From the NCBI GenBank assembly GCA_000469685.2, contig LS997566.1, positions 40,049,920-40,113,919 of the forward strand: a stretch of DNA of 64,000 nt. Direction: 5' to 3'. The DNA comes from Haemonchus contortus. Its lineage: Eukaryota; Nematoda; Chromadorea; Rhabditida; Trichostrongylidae. The notes under the pieces are model-generated. The model did no database searches, was not told the origin of the DNA, and saw only the letters and a list, made by a program, of their open reading frames with translations. This document shows positions 48,060 through 60,726 of the stretch, one piece after another. The translations under genes were made by a program, and so were the position numbers. How positions within the stretch are numbered: the stretch's first letter is position 1; every line of letters begins with the position of its first letter.

Positions 48060-48362
48060 ATGGCTCTTTCGAAAACCCCCATCATTTATACTCTGCGATT
48101 CCTCCTAACATTTGTAATTTCACTTTTTGCGATCATGATCCTGTTTCAGAGTGATGAAAAGATAAATACGATAAATAGAAAAAGAGAGTCAGGAGGAGTT
48201 TACGATTGGAGAATGGCAAACATGATTCTCGACTTCCGAGGTCATCCCCCTACGTGGGTTCCGAGGACCGGCTTTGCCGCTGCCGTTGTTGCCGCTTACC
48301 TCTCTCGAATGTCACACACGTCAAACGGCGAAAAAAAAAGTCGGAAACAGATTAAAAGTTAA
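48060..48362 (+). CDS. Hypothetical protein with one membrane segment (uncertain)
   Basis: From the first in-frame ATG at 48060 the frame gives 100 codons: MALSKTPI, then a strong hydrophobic stretch (LRFLLTFVISLFAIMILF, about residues 12-30), then a charged region and a basic end (GEKKSRKQIKS). The upstream extension to 47991 has no ATG. I recognise no family and see no splice evidence. It may be a chance ORF. Confidence 0.25.
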   Translation: MALSKTPIIYTLRFLLTFVISLFAIMILFQSDEKINTINRKRESGGVYDWRMANMILDFRGHPPTWVPRTGFAAAVVAAYLSRMSHTSNGEKKSRKQIKS

Positions 48363-48777
48363 AGAACCATCGCTTGGAAACAATCCCACATACTCTACCC
48401 AAGGTTTACCCATCTGATTACCAAGTATCAGACTGTACTGTGCAATTAGATAATCTCTTCGGTTCGAACATTGACATTAAATGCGGGTATGGTGGATGTG
48501 TTTAAGGTGGGGGTAAGGGGAACTTCCCGATGCGGCCGTCTGCTAAAGGAGTTATTTAACTGGCAAGGATCAATGGGTATATTGCTCGACACTGATCAAC
48601 ACCAGTCCAAAAAGTCAAAAACGAGTTTTGATCAATTACTTCATCACAAAGGAATGAAAACTTGATTGGTGTCCAAGGAAAGTGAAGGAGATTTGATTGC
48701 TCGAACTCAAAAATGATCACTTGCAGCTGCGCCATTTTTGAATCCTACTGCTTTTCGCATTTATTCCGTAAATTCCA

Positions 48778-49068
48778 TAGGAGGTGGTGCAGGGGCGAGT
48801 GACGCACTATTACTCATGCATGGTCCAAGGATCGAATCCCCGCTTGATATTCGCCTCAACCAACAATGCTTTCTGTTTAACACGGGTCGATTAGTTGGGT
48901 TCCAGACTCATTTGAGAGGATAGAAGCACTGATCTGTACTTTGACTGGCCAACTCTCTTTGCACAGACCACATGTTCATTCAAAACGCCACTACGACTCC
49001 AAACGGAAGTCGCATGCGAGGCGCATCCCGGCGCAAATAGGATTGATCGACGCTGGAGACTTCATCAT
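48778..49068 (+). repeat. SINE family 1
   Basis: The head is aggaggtggtgcaggggcga with aggatcgaatcccc as B box; the tail is aggattgatcgacgct. Most of the family order is present. Confidence 0.75.
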
Positions 49069-49713
49069 TCTATAATATTCCAAACAGCCTTGGAGTGAGG
49101 CTTTGTAGAGCGGAAATGGGTTTCCACGATGCTGACAAAGGTAAAGGTCTGTCCAGGTGGTTCTTTTTAAATGCTACCGACATAGCAGCTCCGTAGATGT
49201 TCAATGATCACTCTGTTGATCACCTCAAACAGTGATCACCAGTAACTAAGCGTCCAGCAGTTTTTCGACGCTCCTCATACTCTGACACAGTACTAGTTAC
49301 TCTACAGTAAAACTACTCTACATCAACTAGCCTTCAATCTGGGGCTGCCCGATAAAGCTTCTTTCCATTTTTTCTCTTGTGTTTATTGATAGTCGAAAAA
49401 AAAAGAGCGAGAGGTTGGAGAAGGCTGCGCCAATGGAATGGATAAACTAGTATGCAAACAGCAGGCGATTCGCTTTTGTAATCACAAGTTATTTACTTTC
49501 CATTGTCAAATGAGCACGCTCTCCAAGTAAAATTAGAAATCGCCAGGTACCAGTCAATTCCAATCAAGTTACGCCATGCATTACACATATGGTTAGGATC
49601 ATAGATACATTCCGAAGTAGTTTCAGTCCATGCGGAACTTATGGAGCTCAAGTTCCCAGCCTCTTGAGGTCCATACAGTAGCATGATACCAGGTATTGAC
49701 TATGGTGATTGCA

Positions 49714-49854
49714 GGAAATCAAAGAATTGGAAATCTTCTTGGATATGGACAGGATCCTAGCTGGGATTTGAACGGGGATTGTAGGAAATGTAGGATTGTA
49801 GGAAATCAAAGAATTGGAAATCTTCGTGGACATGGACAGGATCCTAGCTGGGAT
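49714..49854 (+). repeat. Direct duplication next to the 78-bp array
   Basis: gaaatcaaagaattggaaat..tggacaggatcctagctggg occurs at 49714-49772 and again at 49799-49853. The second copy joins the 78-bp array directly. Confidence 0.9.
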
Positions 49855-51989
49855 CAAGGCAGTGCCGGAGATGAGGAACGCCGTGCTGGAAACTGGGCAA
49901 TGGTGAAGACAAGTGGTGCGGCAGAGCTTCATCAAGGCAGTGCCGAAGATAAGGAACGCCGAGCTGGAAGTTGGGCAATGGTGAAGACAAGTGGTGCGGC
50001 AGAGCTTCATCAAGGCAGTGCTGAAGATGAAGAACGCGGTGCTGGACGCTGGGCAATGGTGAAGACAAGTGGTGCGGCAGAGCTTCATCAAGGCAGTGCC
50101 GAAGATGAGGAATGCGGTGCTGGACGCTGGGCAAAGGTGAAGACAAGTGGTGCGGCAGAGCTTCATCAAGGCAGTGCCGAAGATGAGGAACGCGGTGCTG
50201 GACGCTGGGCAATGGTGAAGACAAGTGGTGCGGCAGAGCTTCATCAAGGCAGTGCTGAAGATGGGGAACGCGGTGCTGGAAGCTGGGCAGTGGTGAAGAC
50301 AGGCGGTGCGGCAGAGCTTCATCAAGGCAGTGCCGAAGATGAGGAACGCCGTGCTGGAAGCTGGGCATTGGTGAAGACAGGCGGTGCGGCAGAGCTTCAT
50401 CAAGGCAGTGCCGAAGATGAGGAACGCGGTGCTGGACGCTGGGCAATGGTGAAGACAAGTGGTGCGGCAGAGCTTCATCAAGGCAGTGCTGAAGATGGGG
50501 AACGCGGTGCTGGAAGCTGGGCAGTGGTGAAGACAGGCGGTGCGGCAGAGCTTCATCAAGGCAGTGCCGAAGATGAGGAACGCCGTGCTGGAAGCTGGGC
50601 ATTGGTGAAGTTAGGCGGTGCGGCAGAGCTTCATCAAGGCAGTGCCGAAGATAAGGAACGCCGAGCTGGAAGTTGGGCAATGGTGAGGACGAGTGGTGCG
50701 GCAGAGCTTCATCAAGGCAGTGCCGAAGATGAGGAACGCCGTGCTGGAAGCTAGGCAATGGTGAAGACAAGTGGTGCGGCAGAGCTTCATCAAGGCAGTG
50801 CCGAAGATGAGGAACGCGGTGCTGGACGCTGGGCAATGGTGAAGACAAGTGGTGCGGCAGAGCTTCATCAAGGCAGTGCTGAAGATGAGGAACGCGGTGC
50901 TGGACGCTGGGCAATGGTGAAGACAAGTGGTGCGGCAGAGCTTCATCAAGGCAGTGCCGAAGATGAGGAACGCGGTGCTGGACGCTGGGCAATGGTGAAG
51001 ACAAGTGGTGCGGCAGAGCTTCATCAAGGCAGTGCCGAAGATGAGGAACGCCGTGCTGGAAGCTAGGCAATGGTGAAGACAAGTGGTGCGGCAGAGCTTC
51101 ATCAAGGCAGTGCCGAAGATGAGGAACGCCGTGCTGGAAGCTAGGCAATGGTGAGGACGAGTGGTGCGGCAGAGCTTCATCAAGGCAGTGCCGAAGATGA
51201 GGAACGCCGTGCTGGAAGCTAGGCAATGTTGAAGACAAGTGGTGCGGCAGAGCTTCATCAAGGCAGTGCCGAAGATGAGGAACGCGGTGCTGGACGCTGG
51301 GCAATGGTGAAGACAAGTGGTGCGGCAGAGCTTCATCAAGGCAGTGCCGAAGATGAGGAACGCGGTGCTGGACGCTGGGCAATGGTGAAGACAAGTGGTG
51401 CGGCAGAGCTTCATCAAGGCAGTGCCGAAGATGAGGAACGCGGTGCTGGACGCTGGGCAAAGGTGAAGACAAGTGGTGCGGCAGAGCTTCATCAAGGCAG
51501 TGCCGAAGATGAGGAATGCGGTGCTGGACGCTGGGCAAAGGTGAAGACAAGTGGTGCGGCAGAGCTTCATCAAGGCAGTGCCGAAGATGAGGAATGCGGT
51601 GCTGGACGCTGGGCAAAGGTGAAGACAAGTGGTGCGGCAGAGCTTCATCAAGGCAGTGCCGAAGATGAGGAACGCCGTGCTGGAAGCTAGGCAATGGTGA
51701 AGACAAGTGGTGCGGCAGAGCTTCATCAAGGCAGTGCCGAAGATGAGGAACGCGGTGCTGGACGCTGGGCAATGGTGAAGACAAGTGGTGCGGCAGAGCT
51801 TCATCAAGGCAGTGCCGAAGAGGAGGAATGCGGTGCTGGACGCTGGGCAAAGGTGAAGACAAGTGGTGCGGCAGAGCTTCATCAAGGCAGTGCCGAAGAT
51901 GAGGAACGCCGTGCTGGAAGCTAGGCAATGGTGAGGACGAGTGGTGCGGCAGAGCTTCATCAAGGCAGTGCCGAAGATTAGGAACGCCG
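49855..51989. repeat. 78-bp minisatellite: 27 full units and a partial one
   Basis: Units start with caaggcagtgc at 49855 and every 78 bases to 51961 with no indel; a 28th unit breaks off at about 51989. Variation is by substitution at a few positions only. As 78 is a multiple of three, frames stay open for long stretches: 694 codons on the minus strand (51928-49844), 497 codons (52104-50611) and 352 codons on plus (49696-50754). The plus frame repeats VKTSGAAELHQGSAEDEERG and is cut by TAG variants. Coding cannot be excluded for the minus 694-codon frame, but no splice signals, signal peptide or homology support it. Confidence 0.97.
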
Positions 51990-53690
51990 TAGCACTATGG
52001 GTGGGTAGCGGTCGTACGTGGAACTGCCCCGATCTCCGGTCATACTGAGCGATATCTAGTGCTGTTATAGGTTTCACAGGTTTAAAACCCAAATAAATCA
52101 GCATTTTAGGAACTTTTCATCATTATCCATCACCCTTCCATCCCCGAGAGCAGATTATATTTTTTATAACTTGTACAATGTTACTTTTACATGACGGTTA
52201 TCCCTTCCCTTGACCTTTTCCTCTTTTATTCCTTTGTTTCTTAGAAGATCCTAGGCATTCGCTTTCAATAGTAAATGTTGCTCTTTGCCCACTCTCAGAA
52301 ATCCTGAGCGTGAGCAAAGAGCAGCATTCCTGGGATTGAGGTTCCTTAATCGGTAGTTCTCATTCTGACCTCTATCTTTTGGCCTTTGACTACGGCAAGG
52401 TTGCCTTATGTTCACCATCATTTCATCAAAACCGGTCCACCTCTATTACTCAGAGAATTCAAGGAATTCACTGAAAAGGTTTGGACATGACGCGTTTGGA
52501 AAGAATGAATTATAGCATTGAGAAATGACGAATGGTAAGAAATAAATAAAATGGAAAAGGTGGTGAAAATGAACGAAACCGCATTTCTACTAGATCAGCC
52601 ATCCATCTGATGAAGTATACTCATTGGTATGACTTCTTTTCAGTGGCGTAGGAAAGTGTAGAGTAAGGAAACCTTAGGATCTGCAATTGTTCCAATTCCG
52701 TACTGATCAGGCATGGTTATTTGGTAGTCAGACAGATCTTATGTTACATCTGTTGAGGTAATGCACCAGGGGATGTGAATAAAGCTAGGGCATGAGGTCG
52801 CTTACGTTGTGGTACAGTATTCCTTGCAATGATCCCAGTAACATAAAAGAACTCTTTGGCCCTCCCCACACAGTCCTCCATGTACTGAATCCTAGATCGG
52901 TAATCGGTAGAGCGCCGACTAAACTAGGCTGTATCTGAAGGAAAGTAGAAGGGCTCAATGTATTTCAATTACTGCACTCATGTTTTGAGAAAAAGCTCCC
53001 AGTGGGGTAAAAAAACAAATCAGATATCGGTGTTCAGTGAGACAGAAATTGTCCTAAAAAATCAACAGGAGAGGACCCACTAATCTATTTCACTTGATAA
53101 TTCTCAGTTGAACTATATACATATTTACTGATCAAAACTGCAGAAGGTCCCATTCCGAAGTGCAAAGGAAAGATCAGATGTTTTTCATAGATGCAAGTCA
53201 GGCTAGAGTTCTAGGGAAAAGTCGTAAGCATGGCGCATCTTGAAGCGACCAGCCAATGACAGGCTTGACCGTTTTCGAATGAAAATAGGAGTAAAACTGA
53301 AAGGTATATTTCCAAAACAGTGGCCATTCCAAGAGTTTGACATCTGTCCTTGAAGTATGGCAGTTCAGAAAAAGTCATAGAGACGTGAACAATCGGGTAA
53401 TGGCTTAATAAGAGAGGGAGATGGCAAAGCAATTTGAAAAATTTTGAATTAAAAGTAGGAATCAACCCTGCGATATGCTAAAAATTTTAATGGTACAGTC
53501 GCATATTTTCTTTGATTTTATGTTTATGTGGCCTATACAATGCCTTGCGGTTGCCAACCCATGCATGTTTTTCCTTACAATATACTTTCATTCTAATATT
53601 ACACTTTCAATCTTATTGAATACTGGTTTTTGTTAACTACCTCGTAAATGACAATCCGCTCACTCTAAGTTAAAGGATAAAAAGGATGAA
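51990..53690. other. No recognisable gene; one hairpin
   Basis: A hairpin at about 52275-52323 (gctctttgcc..ctcag / ctgag..gagcaaagagc). Otherwise short open frames. Confidence 0.45.
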
Positions 53691-53980
53691 GGATAAAGTT
53701 CTTGGCGTTAATCAATCCCGTCTGAGGGATGCGCCACCGCACTCGACTTCTATTCAAAATGTAGTGGCGTAATGAGTGCGTATGTGGCCTATACAATGAC
53801 TTACGGTGGCCAGCCGATGTACAAGTCAGTGCTTTTATCCTCCCAGACGAGTCTGGTACCAACCCACCGACTCCTGATGAATGGAAGGCTTGGTTGGCCT
53901 GGGCGGGCACCGATCCGGGGTTTGAACCCCAATCATGCGTGTGATATAATGCGTCACTTGCCACTACATCACCTCCGCCC
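53691..53980 (-). repeat. SINE family 1, well preserved
   Basis: Read on minus: gggcggaggtgatgtagtgg, B box ggggttcaaacccc, ccagactcgtctgggaggat, gggattgattaacgccaaga and a tail of ctttatccttcatcc. One of the best copies for a consensus. Confidence 0.9.
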
Positions 53981-54775
53981 CTAGGTGAAAGGAATGGATA
54001 AGGATAGTGCAAGCATAACAAACAGGAACTTAACAACCCGATCGAACCCTGCATATTGAATTCATCCAATAAATCAATATTATTTATATTATATTTATAT
54101 TTCATCGAATCAATAAATGAATATTACCACTTTTTTACTTTTTTACTCCAACTTTACCTTTACATATATTTCTTATTTGCTTCTTTTTCATTTCTCAATT
54201 ACTACATTCTACAGAAAAAGTTGGTGCCGAGCGCCATTGCTTTGAACTGATTCAGCTATTTTGTTTGGTCTCGAATAGTGAATAATTCATAATAACAACC
54301 GAATGTTGTAGAGGGAAAAATTCGAACGATTTAATGACTAGTAGGAGGAAAAAGGCAATGTTTGTATGCGATTGTACGATTCACGTATCGATTCTATCCA
54401 CGTCAAACGTTTTTCAGCCAATTCACTTCATTATCCAACCGATAGATTCCATCATGGAATACGGCAAGGTCATTTATTGTCCGGTTTTTATATTCCATTA
54501 TAACCATCGATAGAGGAGAACGGAAAATGGTTTGAAGGGGTTCCAAGCCCCCTTCATACAGTTTGGTGTTCACTCCACAAGGTTACTCAATTGTCTCCAA
54601 GAAGGCAATCTCAGGAAGTGGGTGGTGATTGGGACAAGAATAGCCTCTGAGGAGTCAAAGAAAAGGTTTTTTGGAGTCAAGCTGAGGAATGCAAAAAAAC
54701 CTCGAAGAGGGTGGAACTGTCAAGATTTCAGAGCCTTGTAAATGTGGTCTATTTTTTGGCATCAGCCTGTTCCAT
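53981..54775. other. No recognisable gene
   Basis: AT-rich; short open frames only. Confidence 0.4.
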
Positions 54776-55036
54776 TTCTGGGATGCGCCCCGCATTTTAC
54801 TTACATTCGAAATCGCAGTTGAATTCAGAGCGTATCCGACCTATACAAGGACATGCGGTGATCAGCTGATGTACAAGTCAGTCGGTTCTTTCAGCCTCTC
54901 GAGCCAGTATGGTATCAATTAACCAACTTTGGTGGGATTATAGGCTCGGTTAGCCAGGGAAGAAATTGGTCCAGAAGCTGATCTCGTGAACATGCTCTTA
55001 TGATAGTGTGCCGTTTGCCATTTCACCACTGCCTCC
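54776..55036 (-). repeat. SINE family 1, diverged
   Basis: ggatgcgccccgcatttt, cagctgatgtacaagtcagt, and a head near ccgtttgccatttcaccact in antisense. Confidence 0.65.
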
Positions 55037-56364
55037 TTCAAAAGCTTTAGATTCATATAGACCTGTATAAGAACCAGTCATGCTCAGCTGGCAGAAGACC
55101 TCTTGGAAAGGGAGGAACCGTTTCATCTGCCAGGTCTTCAAATACGTAGGTCAGTGGGGAATGGTGTTACTACCGCAAGCAAGAAGAAGGACTTGGATTC
55201 CAACCGGACCAAGTAAGGCTTGGGTCCTCCAGAAACCACTGAATCCATAGAAAACATTACTGCTAAGCCAGCAATCATTTAGGCTTCACATGCTACCAAA
55301 TACAACAATGGTACTTATTGAAAATCAAGAACATAGCGTAGGCAATAATACCCATCGACTATGCTCAGGGCGTTCTCTGAATTTCTGCCTGTGAAAGTCA
55401 TTGCAAAGATGGAATTGCGATAGATAAAGGATGAGGGGTTGTAAGATTTTTTATTTGACCTAAATAGGTTAATTAACGGGACGAGTTGGCTGAACAGTGG
55501 CGTCACAAAAGAAAAATTCTTAATCTTTCTACCCTACTCGAGCATCCTCACATAACAGACATTGGAGCCGGTTTTGCTGTAAAATTAATACAATAACCAG
55601 TGTAACATGGCTAAATAACATCAAAATAAAACTTTCGAAAGTGCTAAATCAACTAACGTCATGGTGGACCTGTACTACTCCTTCTTACCATCGCTGATTT
55701 TCCTTCATCAACAAGCCCACCATGTTCGGTGGCTCCAGTTTTTTTGCGAATCGCTTTACCTCCGGGGGTCTCTGGGGTGATTCTCCCCTAGCTCCCAGGC
55801 GAAGTACCTTGTTTCCCAGCAATTTGGAATCTTAGGCTTATACATATTCCTGGTGTGGTTCTCCGGGTGTGTACCACTAGGTCATGACCAGTTTTTCGTA
55901 GGTGGCGAGTGGCACGGCGGATCAGCAGAATGAAATTTCCAGAGCAGTCGCCCACAGCTTCGCTGGAAAAAATGGAACGGAAGAAAAGTAAACGAGCTAA
56001 GCTCAGTAGTTCAAAAGGATAGAATGGCGAGTGGTGGTAAGCTCAGTCGAGTTAATTGTCAGAAGACAATCGGGGGTTGAGGGGTACGTGTCAAGTCGTG
56101 CGTCTGAAGATGCGCGCGGCGAAGTTCATGGCGACTTTGGACGACTGCGGCGTTTATCATCGGAGAACAAATATTAAATAGAGTAGATTAGTAGGATCAG
56201 CTGGCCATACCCAACTATTCTACTTCTAGTTTGTGCCCCAGTAATAGGCGGCAGAGTCGCTTGAATCGCCACGAACTTCGCCGCGCAATTTGCCGTTCGC
56301 TTGCTCGAACGCGCGACTTGGCCGTCCCCCGGGGTTGAGTCCCGGATACATTCAGGTGGATAAA
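55037..56364. other. No recognisable gene
   Basis: Near 56085-56125 a short patch (gggttgaggggt) resembles the end of SINE family 2. Otherwise nothing. Confidence 0.35.
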
Positions 56365-56525
56365 GGTCAATATGTAGAGATGCCATCGTCGCATAGATGC
56401 AAAGTGCGCGGATCAAATCCATGGGCTACATTCGTCCAAGCTAACAAAACTTTCTATTACCTCGGAGTGGTTATTACTGTCAGATCAATACGGGACGGTA
56501 AAAGCATCGACAGGCGCGATGGACC
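56365..56525 (+). repeat. SINE family 1, head and middle
   Basis: cggatcaaatccatgg (B box), ccaagctaacaaaactttct, and ggtaaaagcatcgacaggc follow the family order; the 3' part is missing. Confidence 0.55.
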
Positions 56526-57626
56526 GGTTCTTGGGATGAAAGGGGACCCTCAGCGATTTCCACTGGGGACCAAATGCTCAGTACATCCTCGAAACAAACT
56601 TTGTCAATTCTGAAAGTGCCTTTTCTACTAAGTTTCATTTCACAGGCTTGAAAATTTTCCACCTTCATTTTGGTTTTCCTACTGGGCACGTAGAATGGTC
56701 TTCATGAGTCGTCTCCACCCTGTATCACGTCACGTTGATAAAAAGTATTTTGTTGCCACTATAATTTCATCAGGTACTTGTTACACTTGGTCACGTCACC
56801 ACCCACAGGTCTGTACTCTAAAGTGACGTCTCTCCGCTATCGGATCCCCCCAGTCGGCACTCCATCGGCAGTAGTTCATACGATACCTTTGATACCCGCT
56901 CTGCGAGCCTGTAAGCAGCCGCAGCAACGGACTATTCGAGATTATGTCCCTGGATCGGGCTCTGGCCATAGATTTCGAGCAGGACTTGGTAATTCGCCCA
57001 TAAACTCCCCGCTTCGAATCGTTGAACGCTCTTGAAGATTCCAACACCTCGAGCACCCATACCCTAGTTCGAGGATGATTTCAAGGTTTTACTAAAGTTA
57101 CAACTTTGTTTGCTCTAGCTACTCTGCCTAGGGACTAGTTTTGTTGAAAAGTAAAACGAAAACTCGGAAATCGCTATTTCTGTATCACGACAGCGACAGA
57201 CAGACTGCAAACATCTTAGAGAAAACATCAAAGATCTATTTTCTCCTCGGATCACTTCCTTATGAACTCTGTAACAATAATCATCTTTTCAAAGAAAACC
57301 CTATAGGAGACGTCTTCGCAGGTGATAAACACAAAAGAGCGCATCGATGAGTCTGCAAGAAAGAAAACCGGCTTTGTAATGACACATATAGCAAGAATTC
57401 CATATTGGTCGCGAATGATTCTTTGATATGACATGGGAAGAAACTATTGTTCTAGGGTGTTATGACTAAGTGAACACTGGGGAGCATGATGAGACGTCGA
57501 TGTCATGAAAGACTGCTGGGCGTAGCCAAGGGCTACAGATGCGTCTGAACTTAAGGGAATGGAACAAATGCCTGCACTACTTCGCGTCCAGATCTGCTCA
57601 TCTGACGCGGTTTCCCAGTCAAGGAG
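56526..57626. other. No recognisable gene
   Basis: Short open frames; nothing recognised. Confidence 0.4.
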
Positions 57627-57930
57627 GATAAAGGATAGAGGATAAAGTCTTTTGACGTTGATCAATCCCGTCTGGGCTATGCGCCCCGCATTCGACTTCC
57701 ATTCCCAATCTGAGTGGCATATAGAATGCGTATACCGGCTATACAATGATTTGCAGTGGCCAGTCAATGCCCAAGTCAGTGCATTTATCTTCCCAGACGA
57801 GTCTGGCACCAATTAACCGACCTCGGAGGGATGGAAGGCTTGGCTGGACTAGGGCGATAACGATCGGGACTCGGACCTACGACCATGGTTGTGATATAGC
57901 GCACCACCTGCCACTACACCACCTCCGCCC
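57627..57930 (-). repeat. SINE family 1 with a target-site duplication
   Basis: Well preserved antisense copy (head gggcggaggtggtgtagtgg read on minus). Flanks tttcccagtcaaggag (57611-57626) and tttccagtcgaggag (57931-57945) look like a diverged target duplication. Confidence 0.88.
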
Positions 57931-58604
57931 TTTCCAGTCGAGGAGACCTTCGAAATCCCTTGATTCGGGAGTGTGAGGGTGCAGAATAGTGACTGGTAAT
58001 GAACTGCACGAAAAAAAAAACAGACAAGGCAGTCAAGAGTTTGCAGAACTGGTTATCAGTCTGCACTTGAGTTTAGAAATTTTCATAAATTTCCCAGACT
58101 GTTTAGCCGCATCCAAAGAAGTACATCAAAAAAGTCAAGGAATCTTCGGAAGCTGACCTTTCTAGTCATAATTTCATGATGGAATGTTTGGTGGCGAATC
58201 GAATTGGTTAATTTATTAGTTTCCCTACAAAATCTGAAGTTTTCAAAGTCGACGACATTGGATCCCGTTTCTGCAGCCATCTTCGTACGTTTCGCATACC
58301 TGGGTACAGTTCACCTCCTATGAACGTTAGACTGGGACATACATCAATCAATAGAGAAAATAATCGTGTTTGTTTGCCGCAGAAGAGCATTAATCCCATA
58401 TTTTTTGCATATTCAGAATGTCTCCCAGAAAATCCCTCTAATCCCTATTTTTGTTGGTTATTTGAAAGTACGCCCGATCGGGGACAACTTTACCCATCTG
58501 CTGTTGGAAGCACTATGGCTGGATATGTACATGAGCAGAGGGAGATCCAAATTTCCAGGTACTTTAAAGGAACGAAATTCACTACCTTAAGAGGTCGAAA
58601 ATAA

Positions 58605-58827
58605 GGTGGGTCACACACGTCATGTGAACCTTTAATGACTGTTGTACCACTTCGGTGACTGGCTAGGTCCTCTGGATATCAAACGGACACCAGGACGCCA
58701 GCGACAGCAAAGGAAAGACTTCTCTAGGTCTCTAGGGAAAGGACCCTGGGATCCTATGCCTCGTGTACTCGAGAAAGGACGCCGATTCACTGGACCGCTG
58801 GCTCGCAACAAGGATGAATGGAGATGA
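58605..58827 (+). pseudogene. RTE-type LINE, C-terminal end fragment
   Basis: DIKRTPGRQRQQRKDFSRSL, then ARNKDEWR and a stop, match the end of RTE polyproteins (DVKRTPGRPPTRW..F, ARDRDEWR). Just upstream in another frame RWVTHVM matches RWAGHVMR. Only the last roughly 75 residues of the element are left, with a frame change. Confidence 0.75.
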
Positions 58828-59934
58828 TGCTTGCACCAGCACGAGAAAATCTGGGATCGACGGAAGAAAGGGGATACAGGGGATACAACTGGTAAAAGAT
58901 TCCAATACGTGAAGTCTCGGACTTCTACTCTGATATGAGGCTGATTTATGATTACGATACAGAGGTGGGGTTGCGCCATGTCTATGACTTTCCTGGCATG
59001 CACCTTAGAGTAGAATATAGTGACTTGTAAACTTACACCGGGCAATAGGCACCTGATTTAGGCGGCAGTGGGGAGAGCAGTGCATCAGAAATGGTAATAT
59101 ACAAGTTGGAGCCGAAAAGTGAAAACCAGCAGGCGCACAAAGGCATAACAATTTACTGGTTATTTGCGTGTGAAAATGCCAGCTTAATAATTTCCTCTTA
59201 CTTATTTATTTCATTTCAAGTGGTAGTCTCAAGTGTGGAATGTCGACGCTGAATGAACAAGTTCTTTCGAACACCTATCACATAAATCGTATGAATTGGG
59301 GAGAGAAATGGAATGAACAACAGAGCACCATCAATCGACCACCGTATATTCGTGCTGGGACCTGCGGTAGACCTTCAAGCCGAATACACAGTCTCTGTAT
59401 TTCAGTAGCCATTTCACTTAACCAATTTGAGCATCTCAAAAATATAAGAAACGATCGTGAACCTCCCTAAACTTAGGCTTCGAACAACATACGAAAAAGT
59501 GAAGGGTAGGGTCGGTGGCTGTGGTTAAAGATAATTGACACGAGAGATTGATGTAGGTAAAAGTGGATGTGGGGATGTCAGTGGACTACAAGTGAAGGAT
59601 GAACCAGGGAATTCGAAGAGTTCGAAGCCCCAAAGGTCCTACATGCTCTGAGGGTAGGTACGACGAGTTGAAGGCAGGAAGTTGAGCGGTCAAATGAACT
59701 TCATTTTTCGTCTTTCGTTGGTTTTCACCGGATGCACATCCCATCAAATTCAACGATGTCACATGCCACCCAAGATGTTCGTTCCACTGGTGTAGTTTCA
59801 CACTCATTGAGCCCCCTCAGGACCTAACACTAGGAGGCGGGAGCTGCATCTCTCTTGTTGTATCTCTCCCTACCCCATATCTTGGCAAAAATCAAGTCTA
59901 GAAAAAGGATTGAGTCTTTGGGCGCTCCAGCTCC
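58828..59934. other. No recognisable gene
   Basis: Short open frames; no motif recognised. Confidence 0.4.
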
Positions 59935-60072
59935 AGATCAGTCCCGTCTGAGGGATGCGCCCCCGGATTCGACTTTCTTTTAGAATCGTGGTAGGTAGCG
60001 CTCTGGGATTCGAACCCGTGACTGTACGTGTGTGGTAGTGCTCCCCTCTCCACTACTCCACTTGTGCTCCTT
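59935..60072 (-). repeat. SINE family 1, internally deleted
   Basis: Tail (cagtcccgtctgagggatgc, gattcgactttc) joined to the head with an intact B box (gggattcgaaccc in antisense) and ccactactccact. The middle is missing, as in 36573-36685. Confidence 0.7.
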
Positions 60073-60726
60073 CTAGCTTACTACTGAGCAAGCATTCAGT
60101 GTACAGAAGTGAACACTCGTTCAATTTCACGGGAACTGCCTTTAGGGTAGGCCCGATTTGAATCCAATTTTCTAAAGAATCGCATTCTGTTCTCAACATT
60201 TTACGAACCGGTTTCCAATTTTTGTGAATCCCTAAAAATCACTGAGAAAAGGCGAAGAATGTGAAACCTCGTAATGGGTGATTCGGCATGGAAAAACTAC
60301 AGTACAAAAGTGTTTCGAAAAATTCAAATGGAAAAATGAAAACCAGTATGCCCACAATGCCATATCCCCTATACAGTTAACTGTCTGGGAACGCATTTTG
60401 AAAAAGACTCCATTTCATTCTTTTCCCGTTTCCAGCCGTTTTCTTGGGTAGGTATGCGGAAGCGAATTAACGAGTTTTCCCGATTGTCTTCTGTATTGGA
60501 CGATAATGGGGTGAAAACGACTTAACAGTACAGCACAAAATGCTATTATTGCTCCTCTCGGAATTTCCAACCGGTCTTTCTGCCATAAACAGCTTTTTGT
60601 TCAATTTCATATTATATTACTAATAATTCACCAAGAGAGGGGCTCATCAGAGGTCACGCGCCAAAAGGAATGGGGAGACATGGGAGTGAAAGTCGACCCC
60701 GACATTGACAACATCAGTTTATAACA

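Noticed and set aside
49844..51928. 694-codon minus-strand frame as a real gene
   Set aside because: It is a by-product of a 78-bp repeat without stops; several other frames are equally open, and there is no start context, splice site or homology. Kept as a question in the findings.
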